Positions 1-6,393 are shown, counted from the stretch's first letter. The stretch is DNA of 7,377 nt from Spirochaetales bacterium (GCA_016935715.1 JAFGQJ010000248.1:1-7377), one strand, 5' to 3'. The notes: a model not told the origin generated them from the letters alone. Translations and numbers: made by a program.

Positions 1-819
1 AAGCTGCCCCGTTCCTATCGGCAGCTGCGGGATAACGGCTTTTCCGCGCCCTGGCCCGAGCCGCGGGTCTACAGGATGTACAGGAAGAACTGGGGGCTCG
101 AGAATCCGCAGATTCTCGAGAACTACATGGTGGCCAACCAGCTGCAGTTCGAGCTCATGGATACCGTGATCGGGTGGTTGTTCGAGTACCTGGAAACGGA
201 GAACCTGTACGATCAGACCTGGATCGTGTTCATCGCCGACCACGGCGAGATGAACGGCAGGATGGGCCTGATCGACAAGGGGGCTTTCCTGAATCCGTCG
301 GTGATCCAGGTGCCGCTGATCCTCAAACCCCCGTCGGAGCACGCATTGGGCTCCGCATTGAAAGCCGTCGGCCGGCCGGTCTCCCTGCTGGATCTTGCGC
401 CCACCGTTCTCGACATCGCGGGCGTCGCAACGGAGGAACGGCTGGACGGGATCGACCTGTTCGCGGCCATCGAAGGCCGGGACAGACCCGCGGACAGGCC
501 GATCCTCTTCGACGTCTGGTCCCACGCCATTCCCAATCCCTGCATCGGCATGGTCTTCCGCTCGGGCAGCGGCGCGCTCTACATGTACACGTTCAATACC
601 GTGGATGATCTGGACGAGCTGTACCTGCTCGACGGGTCCGCCGAAGCGCAGAACGTGTTCCTGGACCCTGCCCACGGGCAGGCGGCCGCCGAGGCGATCG
701 AAGAGATGCACCGGGTGCTCGAGGGGGACCAGCGCTGGCAGGGGTACGCGGACTATTTCAGGCTCACCTATGCGGAGAGGCTGAAACGCCCTGCGGGGGA
801 CAGGCAGCACTTCCAGTGA
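1..819 (+). CDS. Sulfatase (alkaline phosphatase superfamily), C-terminal part
   Basis: The frame is open from base 1, so the gene starts upstream and only its last 272 residues are visible. A family member is usually about 450-550 residues. The sequence shows the C-terminal metal-site motif of sulfatases, ADHGEMNGRMGLIDKG (bases about 235-285): the Asp-His pair binds the active-site calcium and the Lys in DKG contacts the sulfate. It is followed by the typical VIQVPLILK strand. A late segment, LDELYLLDGSAEAQNVF, matches the usual 'ELYDL..DP.E..N' ending of the family. The catalytic Cys/Ser (CxPxR) motif that is converted to formylglycine lies outside the window, so activity and class cannot be confirmed. 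By family, it hydrolyses sulfate esters, often on glycans. Whether it is exported cannot be seen without the N-terminus. It converges on the acetate kinase gene with 36 bp between. The family call is firm; the substrate is unknown. Confidence 0.93.
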   Translation, partial: KLPRSYRQLRDNGFSAPWPEPRVYRMYRKNWGLENPQILENYMVANQLQFELMDTVIGWLFEYLETENLYDQTWIVFIADHGEMNGRMGLIDKGAFLNPSVIQVPLILKPPSEHALGSALKAVGRPVSLLDLAPTVLDIAGVATEERLDGIDLFAAIEGRDRPADRPILFDVWSHAIPNPCIGMVFRSGSGALYMYTFNTVDDLDELYLLDGSAEAQNVFLDPAHGQAAAEAIEEMHRVLEGDQRWQGYADYFRLTYAERLKRPAGDRQHFQ

Positions 820-824
820 TCTGA

Positions 825-845
825 CCCAGCGGCGCACGCCGCGGG
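825..845. terminator. Possible hairpin between convergent sulfatase and acetate kinase genes
   Basis: The 36-bp gap between the two stop codons contains the inverted repeat GCGGC-GCAC-GCCGC (829-842), extendable by CCC/GGG across a one-base bulge. Its position between convergent genes suits a shared terminator. No T-run follows on either strand, so an intrinsic terminator is only a weak call. Confidence 0.3.
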
Positions 846-855
846 GGTATTGCCC

Positions 856-2085
856 TCAGCCCGGCTGCTGCCCGGAAAGCAGCACCCGGGTCTGCTCGGC
901 GATCATCCACTCCTCGTCGGTCGGGATCACCAGCACCCGCACCTTCGATTCGGCTGCCGAGATTTCCGCTTCGCGCCCCACCGCCGTGTTGCGCTGCGGA
1001 TCCAGACGGACGCCTATCACTCCCAGCCCGCTGCATATCATGGCGCGCAGCGCCGGAGCGTTCACCCCGATCCCGGCGGTGAACACCAGCGCGTCCAGAC
1101 GGTCCTCCAGGCTGGTCGCCAGGGCCGCGATCCAGCGGCGGGCGGCGTGGGCGAACACCCGCAGGGCCAGCTCGGCTCTCCTGTTCCCCGCGGCGGCTGC
1201 CGCGGAGATCTCCCGCACGTCGCTGGACACTCCCGACAGCCCTTTGAGCCCCGACTCGTGGTACAGCAGCCTGTAGACCTCCCGGGAGCTCAGTCCCGCC
1301 TGTTCGAGAAGGTAGAGAACCGCGGCGGGGTCTACGTCGCCAGCGCGTGTTCCCATGGGCACGCCGCTCACCGTGCCGAAGCCCACGCTGGTGTCCACCG
1401 ACCGGCCGCCCCGGATGGCGGCCAGGGAGACGCCGCCTCCCATGTGACAGGTGACGCAGTTCAGCTCCTCCGGCGCCCTGCCCAGCATCCTGGCGGTGCG
1501 CTGGAACACGTAGCGGTGCGACGGCCCGTGGAATCCGAAACGCCGGATGCCGTGCTCCCGGTAGCAGTCGTAGCTCAGTCCGAAAAGAAAGGCTTCCTCC
1601 GGAATGGTGGCGTGGAAGGCCGTGTCGAAAACGGCTGCCTGCGGCATCTCGGGAAACACTGCGCGCACGGCCCGGATGCCCATCAGGTTGGCCGGGTTGT
1701 GCAGAGGGGCCAGCCTGCTGTTCTCCTCGATGATCCGCTCCACCTCCGGGGTGACCAGCTCGGCCCGGTCGATGGACTCCCCGCCGTGGACGATGCGGTG
1801 CCCGACCGCCGCGATCTCCCCGACGGAGCGGACGACGCCGCGCTCCGGGTCGCTGATGAGCTCCAGGAGCAGCCTGACTCCCGCCTGGTGATCCGCCACC
1901 TCCCGCTGCTCGTTCCACTCACCCCGGGCGGACTCGTAGCGCACCGCCGTCCCTTCCAGCCCGATCCGTTCGATCTCGCCCCGGCAGAGGATGGCCTGCC
2001 CCGACATGTCCCGCAGCTGGAACTTGATCGAGGTGCTGCCGCTGTTGATGACGAGGATGCGCATGGGCTCCGGCGGTACCGTCAC
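856..2085 (-). CDS. ackA: Acetate kinase family protein (acetate/propionate/butyrate kinase)
   Basis: Reversible transfer of phosphate between ATP and a short-chain acyl-phosphate, normally acetyl-phosphate + ADP to acetate + ATP, in the cytosol. The 409-residue length is normal (about 400). Family motifs occur in order: ILVINSGSTSIKF (10-22), GHRIVHGG (95-102), APLHNPAN (126-133), VFDTAFH (152-158, with the catalytic Asp), FGFHGPSHRYV (183-193), CHMGGGVS (213-220), DTSVGF and PMGTRAGDVDP (243-253, with the catalytic Arg), GLSGVSSDVREI, FTAGIGVNA (335-343) and PTDEE (388-392, metal-binding Glu). Two positions depart from the acetate kinase norm: HLGNG is HMGGG, as in butyrate kinases, and GIGEN is GIGVN. 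The listed start is a GTG that overlaps the stop of the upstream kinase as GTGA, which suggests translational coupling. The ATG at 2064 would give the more usual N-terminus MRILVINSGS, but its GGAG lies only three bases away. I am sure of the family, less sure of the exact acyl substrate. Confidence 0.94.
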   Translation of the reverse strand: MTVPPEPMRILVINSGSTSIKFQLRDMSGQAILCRGEIERIGLEGTAVRYESARGEWNEQREVADHQAGVRLLLELISDPERGVVRSVGEIAAVGHRIVHGGESIDRAELVTPEVERIIEENSRLAPLHNPANLMGIRAVRAVFPEMPQAAVFDTAFHATIPEEAFLFGLSYDCYREHGIRRFGFHGPSHRYVFQRTARMLGRAPEELNCVTCHMGGGVSLAAIRGGRSVDTSVGFGTVSGVPMGTRAGDVDPAAVLYLLEQAGLSSREVYRLLYHESGLKGLSGVSSDVREISAAAAAGNRRAELALRVFAHAARRWIAALATSLEDRLDALVFTAGIGVNAPALRAMICSGLGVIGVRLDPQRNTAVGREAEISAAESKVRVLVIPTDEEWMIAEQTRVLLSGQQPG

Positions 2086-2999
2086 TCCAGCAGCCCGGCG
2101 GGCAGGTCGGCGGCGTCGGGGAAGCTCGACTGGGTGCCGGAAGCCTGGACGCTGAGGGCGGCAATCTCATTCGCCCGGCGGACGGCCTCCGGCAGAGCCT
2201 TCCCCCCCGCCACGAAGAAGGCCAGGCTCCCGATGAACGCATCCCCGGCCCCGGTGCTGTCCAGGGTCTTCACCTTCCGCGCCGGGATGTGCTCGGCATG
2301 TCCCCGGCTCACCAGCAGACTGCCCCGCTCACCCAGGGTCAGGATCACCGTCCCGGCCCCCTTGTCCAGCAGCGCCCGGGCTGCGGCAGTGGCCTCTTCG
2401 ATCGAGCCGACGGGAAGACCGGTGATCAGCTCGGTTTCACTCTCGTTGGGACAGAAGATATCGCTCAGCGGGAAGAGCTCCTCCGGCAGGCCGGCTGTCC
2501 CCGGGGCGGGATTGAAGATCGTTATCACCTTTTCCTGCCGGGCGATGCGCAGGGCCGCGATGGTGGTGTCCAGGGGGATTTCCAGCTGGCAGACCAGGAT
2601 CCGGGCAGCGGCGATCGCCGGGCGGGCGGCCTCGATATCCTCTGCGGACAGCAGATCGTTGGCTCCCGTGACGATGATGATGGAATTGTTTCCCTGCTCA
2701 TCCACGGCGATGGGTGCGACCCCGGAAAAAGCCTCTTCGGTGAACAGCACGTGGGTGCAGTCGATTCCGTGCGACCGGAAATTCTCGTACGTGTTGTCGC
2801 CGAAGACATCCCGGCCCAGCTTGGCCACCATGGAGACCTGGGCTCCGAGCTTTGCGGCCATCACCGCCTGGTTGGCCCCCTTGCCGCCGAATCCCATGTG
2901 AAATCTCGAGCCGTGTAGCGTCTCTCCCATCTTCGGCAATCGCTTCACGTAGCTGATGAGATCCATGTTCGCGGCGCCAACGACGCAGATCCTGGACAT
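2082..2999 (-). CDS. rbsK: Ribokinase-like PfkB sugar kinase (copy 1)
   Basis: ATP-dependent phosphorylation of a sugar, by family ribose to ribose-5-phosphate, in the cytosol. The 305-residue protein has the ribokinase set: NMD near the N-terminus (11-13, sugar contact), GGKGANQAV (38-46), QLEIPL (138-143, with the conserved Glu), FNPAP (162-166), PNESETE (184-190) and the PfkB signature DSTGAGDAF (247-255) with catalytic base Asp253. The C-terminal GTQSSFP resembles the GTQ.S.PW end of ribokinases but lacks the Trp. An ATG in the same frame at 3170 would overlap the epimerase gene. I chose 2999 because AGGGGG sits five bases upstream and the N-terminus then matches the family. It is the first gene of a two-gene unit with the acetate kinase (4-bp overlap). 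It is a paralogue of the kinase at 3752-4669, about half identical by eye. Deoxyribose, or another pentose or hexose, could be the true substrate. Confidence 0.94.
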   Translation of the reverse strand: MSRICVVGAANMDLISYVKRLPKMGETLHGSRFHMGFGGKGANQAVMAAKLGAQVSMVAKLGRDVFGDNTYENFRSHGIDCTHVLFTEEAFSGVAPIAVDEQGNNSIIIVTGANDLLSAEDIEAARPAIAAARILVCQLEIPLDTTIAALRIARQEKVITIFNPAPGTAGLPEELFPLSDIFCPNESETELITGLPVGSIEEATAAARALLDKGAGTVILTLGERGSLLVSRGHAEHIPARKVKTLDSTGAGDAFIGSLAFFVAGGKALPEAVRRANEIAALSVQASGTQSSFPDAADLPAGLLE

Positions 3000-3021
3000 G
3001 CCGACCCCCTGCGAATATGAT
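2993..3021 (+). promoter_or_regulatory. Sigma70-type promoter for the epimerase gene
   Basis: TGGACA (2993-2998; 5 of 6 to TTGACA) and TATGAT (3016-3021; 5 of 6 to TATAAT) are separated by exactly 17 bases. Transcription would start near 3028, about 24 bases before the epimerase ATG at 3052 and upstream of its AGAGG ribosome binding site. The -35 box overlaps the start codon (2997-2999) of the divergent kinase. This is a consensus match only; no transcript data are available. Confidence 0.6.
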
Positions 3022-3034
3022 GAATCCCAGTTTA

Positions 3035-3063
3035 TTTGAAGAGGTACACAAATGCAAACGCCG
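3035..3063 (-). promoter_or_regulatory. Weak candidate promoter for kinase 1 / acetate kinase unit
   Basis: On the minus strand, TTGCAT, a 17-base spacer and TAAACT lie upstream of the kinase 1 start. Matches to consensus are poor (3 and 4 of 6), and the -35 would sit over the epimerase start codon. The unit must be transcribed from this side, but the gap is only 52 bp, so its promoter has to lie in or next to it. Low confidence in these exact boxes. Confidence 0.22.
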
Positions 3064-3732
3064 GCAGGAAAAATCTCCCCCTCACTGATGTGCGCCGATC
3101 TGTTGAACTTGAAGAAGGATCTGGACCTGTTCATCGCAAACGGCATCGAGTACTTCCACATCGACATCATGGACGGCCACTACGTCCGCAACTTCTCCCT
3201 GGGATTCGATTTCTGCCGGGCGATCGCCGCCTACACGGATACCCCCCAGGACATCCACCTGATGATCGACAATCCCGAGGATTTCGTGCCCCTGTTCGCC
3301 GGGATCCAGGGCGCGATCCTCACCTTTCATCCTGAAACCGTGTACCATCCGTTGCGCACGATCCAGATGATCAGGAGCCACGGTGCCAGGGCGGGGATCG
3401 CCCTCAACCCGGCCCAGACGATCGAAAACCTAGGGCCGCTGCTGCCGCACGTGGATCTGCTCTGCGTGATGACGGTGGTCCCGGGCTTCGTAAGCCAGAA
3501 GATCGTTCCAGGGGGCATCGAAAAGCTGCGGGAGACGGTCGACTACGTCCGCTCGCACGCCTACGATCTGGAGATCGAGGTGGACGGCAATGTGAGCTGG
3601 CAGAACCTTCCTGAGATGCGGGAGGCTGGAGCCCAGGTGTTCGTGGCGGGCACCTCCTCGATATTCGAAAGCGGAGGGGACGTGGGTGCCAACATAGCCA
3701 GGTTTCGCTCGATCCTGAAGGGTGAGAAATAA
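3052..3732 (+). CDS. rpe: Ribulose-phosphate 3-epimerase family protein (AlsE-like)
   Basis: A TIM-barrel epimerase that inverts C3 of a ketose phosphate, by family D-ribulose-5-phosphate/D-xylulose-5-phosphate or D-allulose-6-phosphate/D-fructose-6-phosphate. The 226-residue length is normal. The divalent-metal and catalytic residues are present: His36 and Asp38 in FHIDIMDGH, His69 in DIHLMI and Asp178 in EIEVDGN. The phosphate-binding end VFVAGTSSIF is also present. Several stretches recall E. coli AlsE more than Rpe: SPSLMCADLL, YFHIDIMDGH, FHPET, VMTVVPGF and GTSSIF. Oddities are Arg46 where MDGHFVPN normally has Pro, and VVPGF where VNPGF or VDPGF is usual. The ATG start has AGAGG seven bases upstream. 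It lies alone on the plus strand between two minus-strand kinase units. Family certain; pentulose versus hexulose phosphate is open. Confidence 0.92.
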   Translation: MQTPAGKISPSLMCADLLNLKKDLDLFIANGIEYFHIDIMDGHYVRNFSLGFDFCRAIAAYTDTPQDIHLMIDNPEDFVPLFAGIQGAILTFHPETVYHPLRTIQMIRSHGARAGIALNPAQTIENLGPLLPHVDLLCVMTVVPGFVSQKIVPGGIEKLRETVDYVRSHAYDLEIEVDGNVSWQNLPEMREAGAQVFVAGTSSIFESGGDVGANIARFRSILKGEK

Positions 3733-3735
3733 ATA

Positions 3736-3749
3736 CGGGGCAGTCCCCG
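3736..3749 (-). terminator. Intrinsic terminator of the FGGY kinase / kinase 2 unit
   Basis: CGGGG-CAGT-CCCCG forms a perfect 5-bp stem with a four-base loop in the 19 bp between the convergent stop codons. Read on the minus strand, it is followed directly by TATTTATTT (inside the end of the epimerase gene), a T-rich tail typical of intrinsic termination. On the plus strand the following bases are not T-rich, so it should work mainly for the minus-strand unit, perhaps weakly for the epimerase. Confidence 0.55.
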
Positions 3750-3751
3750 GA

Positions 3752-4669
3752 TCAGCGCAGCAGGTCGGCTATCTCGTGAGCCCAGGGAAACGATACCTGG
3801 GTGCCCACCCTGGCGACCGTGTAGGCTGCGATCCTGTTCGCCCGCCGGACGCATTCCTCCAGTGATCTGCCCTGGGCCAGGAAATACGCGAAGCTGCCGA
3901 CAAACGCGTCCCCCGCTCCGGTGGTGTCCACCGCGTCCGCCTTTTCCGCAGGGATGTGCTGCGTCCCCTCCGGGCTGACGAGCATCACCCCCCGGTGTCC
4001 CATCGTTACGATCACCACCGCGCATCCCATCTCCCGCATCCGGCTCCCGGCAGCGGCGATCTGTTGTTCGCTTTCCACGGGCATCCCGGTGATGATCTCG
4101 GTCTCCGTTTCATTGGGGATGACCACGTCGCAGAGCTCGAGGAGCTCCCGGCTCAGGCCCTGAGCCGGCGCGGGATTGAACACGGTTCGGACTCCCTTCT
4201 CCCGCCCTATCTGCAGGGCCCGCCGGCTGGATTCCAGGGGGATCTCCAGCTGGCAGACCAGCACGTCCGCCGCCGCGATCGGCTCGACGGCCCCCTCCAC
4301 GTCTTCGGGGCTCAGCAGCATGTTCGCCCCGGGGATGTAGACGAGGAGGTTGCGGCCCTCGTCATCCACCAGGATCGGCGCTACCCCCGAGGAAGTCTCG
4401 TCGCTGGTGAATATGTACTGCGGGTCCACCCGCATTTCCTCGTAGTTCTTCCTGATGATCTCACCGAGATGATCCCGGCCCACCTTGGTCACGATTGAGA
4501 TCCGGGCGCCGAGCTTGCCCGCCATCACGGCCTGGTTGGCCCCCTTGCCGCCGCAGCTCATGTGGAAGTAGCGGCCCAGAAGGGTCTCGCCCATCTTGGG
4601 CAGACGGGGGATCTTGGCGATCAGATCGACATTCGAGCTGCCCACCACGCAGATCTTCGGTACGCTCAT
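3752..4669 (-). CDS. rbsK: Ribokinase-like PfkB sugar kinase (copy 2)
   Basis: ATP-dependent sugar kinase of 305 residues, the same length as copy 1. Motifs: SSNVDL (11-16), GGKGANQAV (40-48), QLEIPLE (140-146), FNPAP (164-168), PNETETE (185-191), and DTTGAGDAF (248-256) with catalytic Asp254. The ending GTQVSFPWAHEI matches the ribokinase C-terminus better than copy 1 does, so of the two this is the more classical ribokinase. The ATG is preceded by AGGGAGAG at good spacing. It follows the FGGY kinase gene by 27 bp in the same direction, which suggests one transcript with the terminator just downstream at 3736-3749. Ribose is the default substrate by family; 2-deoxyribose is plausible given deoC nearby, but nothing in the sequence decides this. 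Confidence 0.95.
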   Translation of the reverse strand: MSVPKICVVGSSNVDLIAKIPRLPKMGETLLGRYFHMSCGGKGANQAVMAGKLGARISIVTKVGRDHLGEIIRKNYEEMRVDPQYIFTSDETSSGVAPILVDDEGRNLLVYIPGANMLLSPEDVEGAVEPIAAADVLVCQLEIPLESSRRALQIGREKGVRTVFNPAPAQGLSRELLELCDVVIPNETETEIITGMPVESEQQIAAAGSRMREMGCAVVIVTMGHRGVMLVSPEGTQHIPAEKADAVDTTGAGDAFVGSFAYFLAQGRSLEECVRRANRIAAYTVARVGTQVSFPWAHEIADLLR

Positions 4670-4696
4670 CGACTCTCTCCCTGCCGGTCGTCGGGC

Positions 4697-6268
4697 CTAG
4701 CTTCCCTGGCCGCCTCTGCGGCCTTCGCGCCCTGCTGGCCCTGATGGCCCTGCTATCATGTCGAAGACCCCTGCAAGCTGGGCGTAGCTCTTCTTGAAGA
4801 TCTCGTACTGCTTTCTGTAAACGGGGAAGTTCTGCTCCTGCGGTTCGCTGGTCTCCACGTGCTTCACGATGTCGGCCGCATCGTCGATCGAAGAGAAAAT
4901 GCCCACCCCGACCCCGCCGGCTATGGCCGCCCCTACGGATGTGGCCTCTTCTATGAAGCTCAGGCGGGCGACCGGTTTCTCCATGACATCGGCGAAAATG
5001 CCGCGCCAGAGCCTGCTCCTGGCGCCGCCGCCGATCATGCGAATTTCCGCCGGTCTTATCCCCTGCTCCTGGAATGCCTGCTCGATGAGCTTCATGTTGA
5101 AGGCCACTCCCTCCAGCACCGCCCGGGTCATGTGGCTCCGGTTGTGGATCATCGACAGCCCGATGAAGCAGGCCCTGGCGTTCGGATTCCACAGGGGGCT
5201 TCTCTCCCCCATGAGATAGGGAAGAAAGAGGGCACCTTCACAGCCGCAGGGCACCGCCTGGGCTTTGAGCGACAGCAGGTCGTACACGTCGACCCCGGCT
5301 CGTTCGGCAGCCTCGATCTCGGAATCGCAGAGGACATTCTTGAACCACTGGAAGGAACCGCCGCCGCTCTGCATGGTTCCGGCCGGGAAGTAGAGGCCCT
5401 TGAGGAAGTGGCAGAAGGTAAAGGTCCTTTGCTTGGGATCGATCAGGGGCTTGTTGGCGGCCAGCGCCATCCAGGTCGATGTGCCCAGATAGATGTAGGC
5501 CTGCCCTTCGGCCACCACCCCGGCTCCGCAGGTTGCACAGGCTCCGTCCCCACCCCCGATCACCACCTGGGTTCCCTCTTTCAGTCCGCTATGGGAGGCG
5601 GCATCTTTACCGATCTTTCCGACCACCTGGGTGGATTCCACGATCTCCGGCAGCTTGTTTTTGTCGATCTGCGATGCTTCGAGCATCTCCTCCGACCATT
5701 CCAGATTCGTGATGTCCAGCAGGTTCATCCCCGATGCATCGGAGTAATCGGTTACGAGCTTTCCGGTGAGCCGGGAGACGAGGTAGTCTTTCGCGTGGAT
5801 GAACTTGGCGGTCTTGGCGTAGACTTCCGGCTCATTCTCGCGCAGCCACATGATCTTCGTGGCCGAGTACGAAGCGCTGAGACGGTGGCCGGTGAGCTCG
5901 TACACCCTGTCTGCATCGATCCGGCGGGCGAGCTCCTCCGCCTGCTTCGTGGAGCGCAGGTCGGCCCAGATGATCGAATTCCGGAGCGGCCGGCCGCCGG
6001 CGTCGACCGGGAGAGCCGCCATCATCTGTCCGGAAAAGCAGACGCTGGCCACCTCCGAAGGATTGATCCTGGTCTTTTCCAGCAGGGCCGACGTGGAGCT
6101 GCAGAATGCCTTCCAGTACAGGGCGGGATCCTGCTCCGCCCAGCCCTGTTTTGGATACGAGGTCGGATACTCGGAGAAGCAGCTGCCTATGAGCTGCCCG
6201 GAAGCGCTGAAAAGGGTGGCCTTGTCTCCGGTGGTGCCGAGGTCATGGGAAATGATGTAACTGCTCAT
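4697..6268 (-). CDS. FGGY-family carbohydrate kinase (xylulokinase-like)
   Basis: ATP-dependent kinase for a ketose or polyol, 523 residues, cytosolic. The N-terminal FGGY domain begins HDLGTTGDKATLF (8-20), with the phosphate-binding loop. SDASGMNLLDI (176-186) and GGGDGACATCGAG (238-250) resemble xylulokinases, with Asp241 as the expected catalytic base. The C-terminal ATPase domain has LGTSTW (261-266), FLPYLMGERSP (348-358) and the second signature around MIGGGARSRLW (411-421). Against E. coli XylB, the substrate-site His of GQMHG is Met83 (GQMMA) and the Asn after the catalytic Asp is Gly242, so D-xylulose may not be the substrate. The C-terminus carries an unusual Gly-rich tail (about 507-523). 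The frame stays open upstream to an ATG at 6400, but I chose 6268 because GAGGGGGAG lies just before it and the protein then starts MSSYIISHDLGTT. It is the first gene of a unit with kinase 2 and is divergent from deoC. Confidence 0.92.
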   Translation of the reverse strand: MSSYIISHDLGTTGDKATLFSASGQLIGSCFSEYPTSYPKQGWAEQDPALYWKAFCSSTSALLEKTRINPSEVASVCFSGQMMAALPVDAGGRPLRNSIIWADLRSTKQAEELARRIDADRVYELTGHRLSASYSATKIMWLRENEPEVYAKTAKFIHAKDYLVSRLTGKLVTDYSDASGMNLLDITNLEWSEEMLEASQIDKNKLPEIVESTQVVGKIGKDAASHSGLKEGTQVVIGGGDGACATCGAGVVAEGQAYIYLGTSTWMALAANKPLIDPKQRTFTFCHFLKGLYFPAGTMQSGGGSFQWFKNVLCDSEIEAAERAGVDVYDLLSLKAQAVPCGCEGALFLPYLMGERSPLWNPNARACFIGLSMIHNRSHMTRAVLEGVAFNMKLIEQAFQEQGIRPAEIRMIGGGARSRLWRGIFADVMEKPVARLSFIEEATSVGAAIAGGVGVGIFSSIDDAADIVKHVETSEPQEQNFPVYRKQYEIFKKSYAQLAGVFDMIAGPSGPAGREGRRGGQGS

Positions 6269-6335
6269 GGTACTCCCCCTCTTCTCGCGTCGATTTTGGC
6301 CCGGTGACGCCACGGCGGCCGGGGCTGTTTCTACC

Positions 6336-6366
6336 AGTATGTCACACAGTTCGTGCGGTACGTCAA
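6336..6366 (-). promoter_or_regulatory. Candidate promoter for the FGGY kinase / kinase 2 unit
   Basis: On the minus strand, TTGACG (6366-6361; 5 of 6) is followed after 19 bases by CATACT (6341-6336; 4 of 6), preceded by TGTGA. The spacer is two bases longer than ideal, as is common for regulated promoters. It would leave a leader of about 60 bases before the ATG at 6268. It overlaps the imperfect palindrome at 6337-6361. Confidence 0.38.
6337..6361. promoter_or_regulatory. Imperfect palindrome, candidate operator
   Basis: GTATGTCAC and GTGCGGTAC are arms of an inverted repeat around a 7-base centre (6 of 9 positions pair symmetrically: GTA...CAC / GTG...TAC). It spans almost exactly the spacer between the candidate -35 and -10 of the FGGY kinase promoter, a position where a repressor would block transcription. 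No regulator gene is in the window, so the binding protein is unknown. Confidence 0.33.
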
Positions 6367-6373
6367 GCGAATG

Positions 6374-6392
6374 CCTGCAACTTCGCTGCAGG
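6374..6392. repeat. Inverted repeat CCTGCA-N7-TGCAGG
   Basis: A perfect 6-bp inverted repeat with a 7-base centre lies just upstream of the candidate deoC -35 box (6394-6399). A further GCTGCAGC palindrome follows at 6402-6409, inside the promoter spacer. Together they repeat the element CTGCAG around the promoter. They could be operator half-sites or chance; the element is short. Confidence 0.35.
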
Positions 6393-6393
6393 G

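Noticed and set aside
764..1918. Minus-strand frame of 384 codons overlapping the acetate kinase in another frame
   Set aside because: It shares the strand and most of the span of acetate kinase but reads as Gly/Arg/Ala-rich sequence with no motif.
850..2901. Long plus-strand open frame of 683 codons antisense to acetate kinase and kinase 1
   Set aside because: It mirrors two genes with full sets of conserved motifs. Its translation is rich in Arg, Pro, Gly and His with no recognisable domain, as expected for an antisense frame in GC-rich DNA.
3000..3170. N-terminal extension of kinase 1 to an ATG at 3170
   Set aside because: The extra 57 residues do not resemble a ribokinase, would overlap the epimerase gene, and a good AGGGGG site precedes the ATG at 2999.
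4859..6307. Plus-strand open frame of 482 codons antisense to the FGGY kinase
   Set aside because: Same reason: it is the shadow of a well-supported gene, with low-complexity composition and no ribosome binding site or family motif.
6337..6361. CRP site at the TGTGA/TCACA-like sequence
   Set aside because: Only one half (TGTGA on the minus strand) fits; the second half at the required 6-base spacing is absent.
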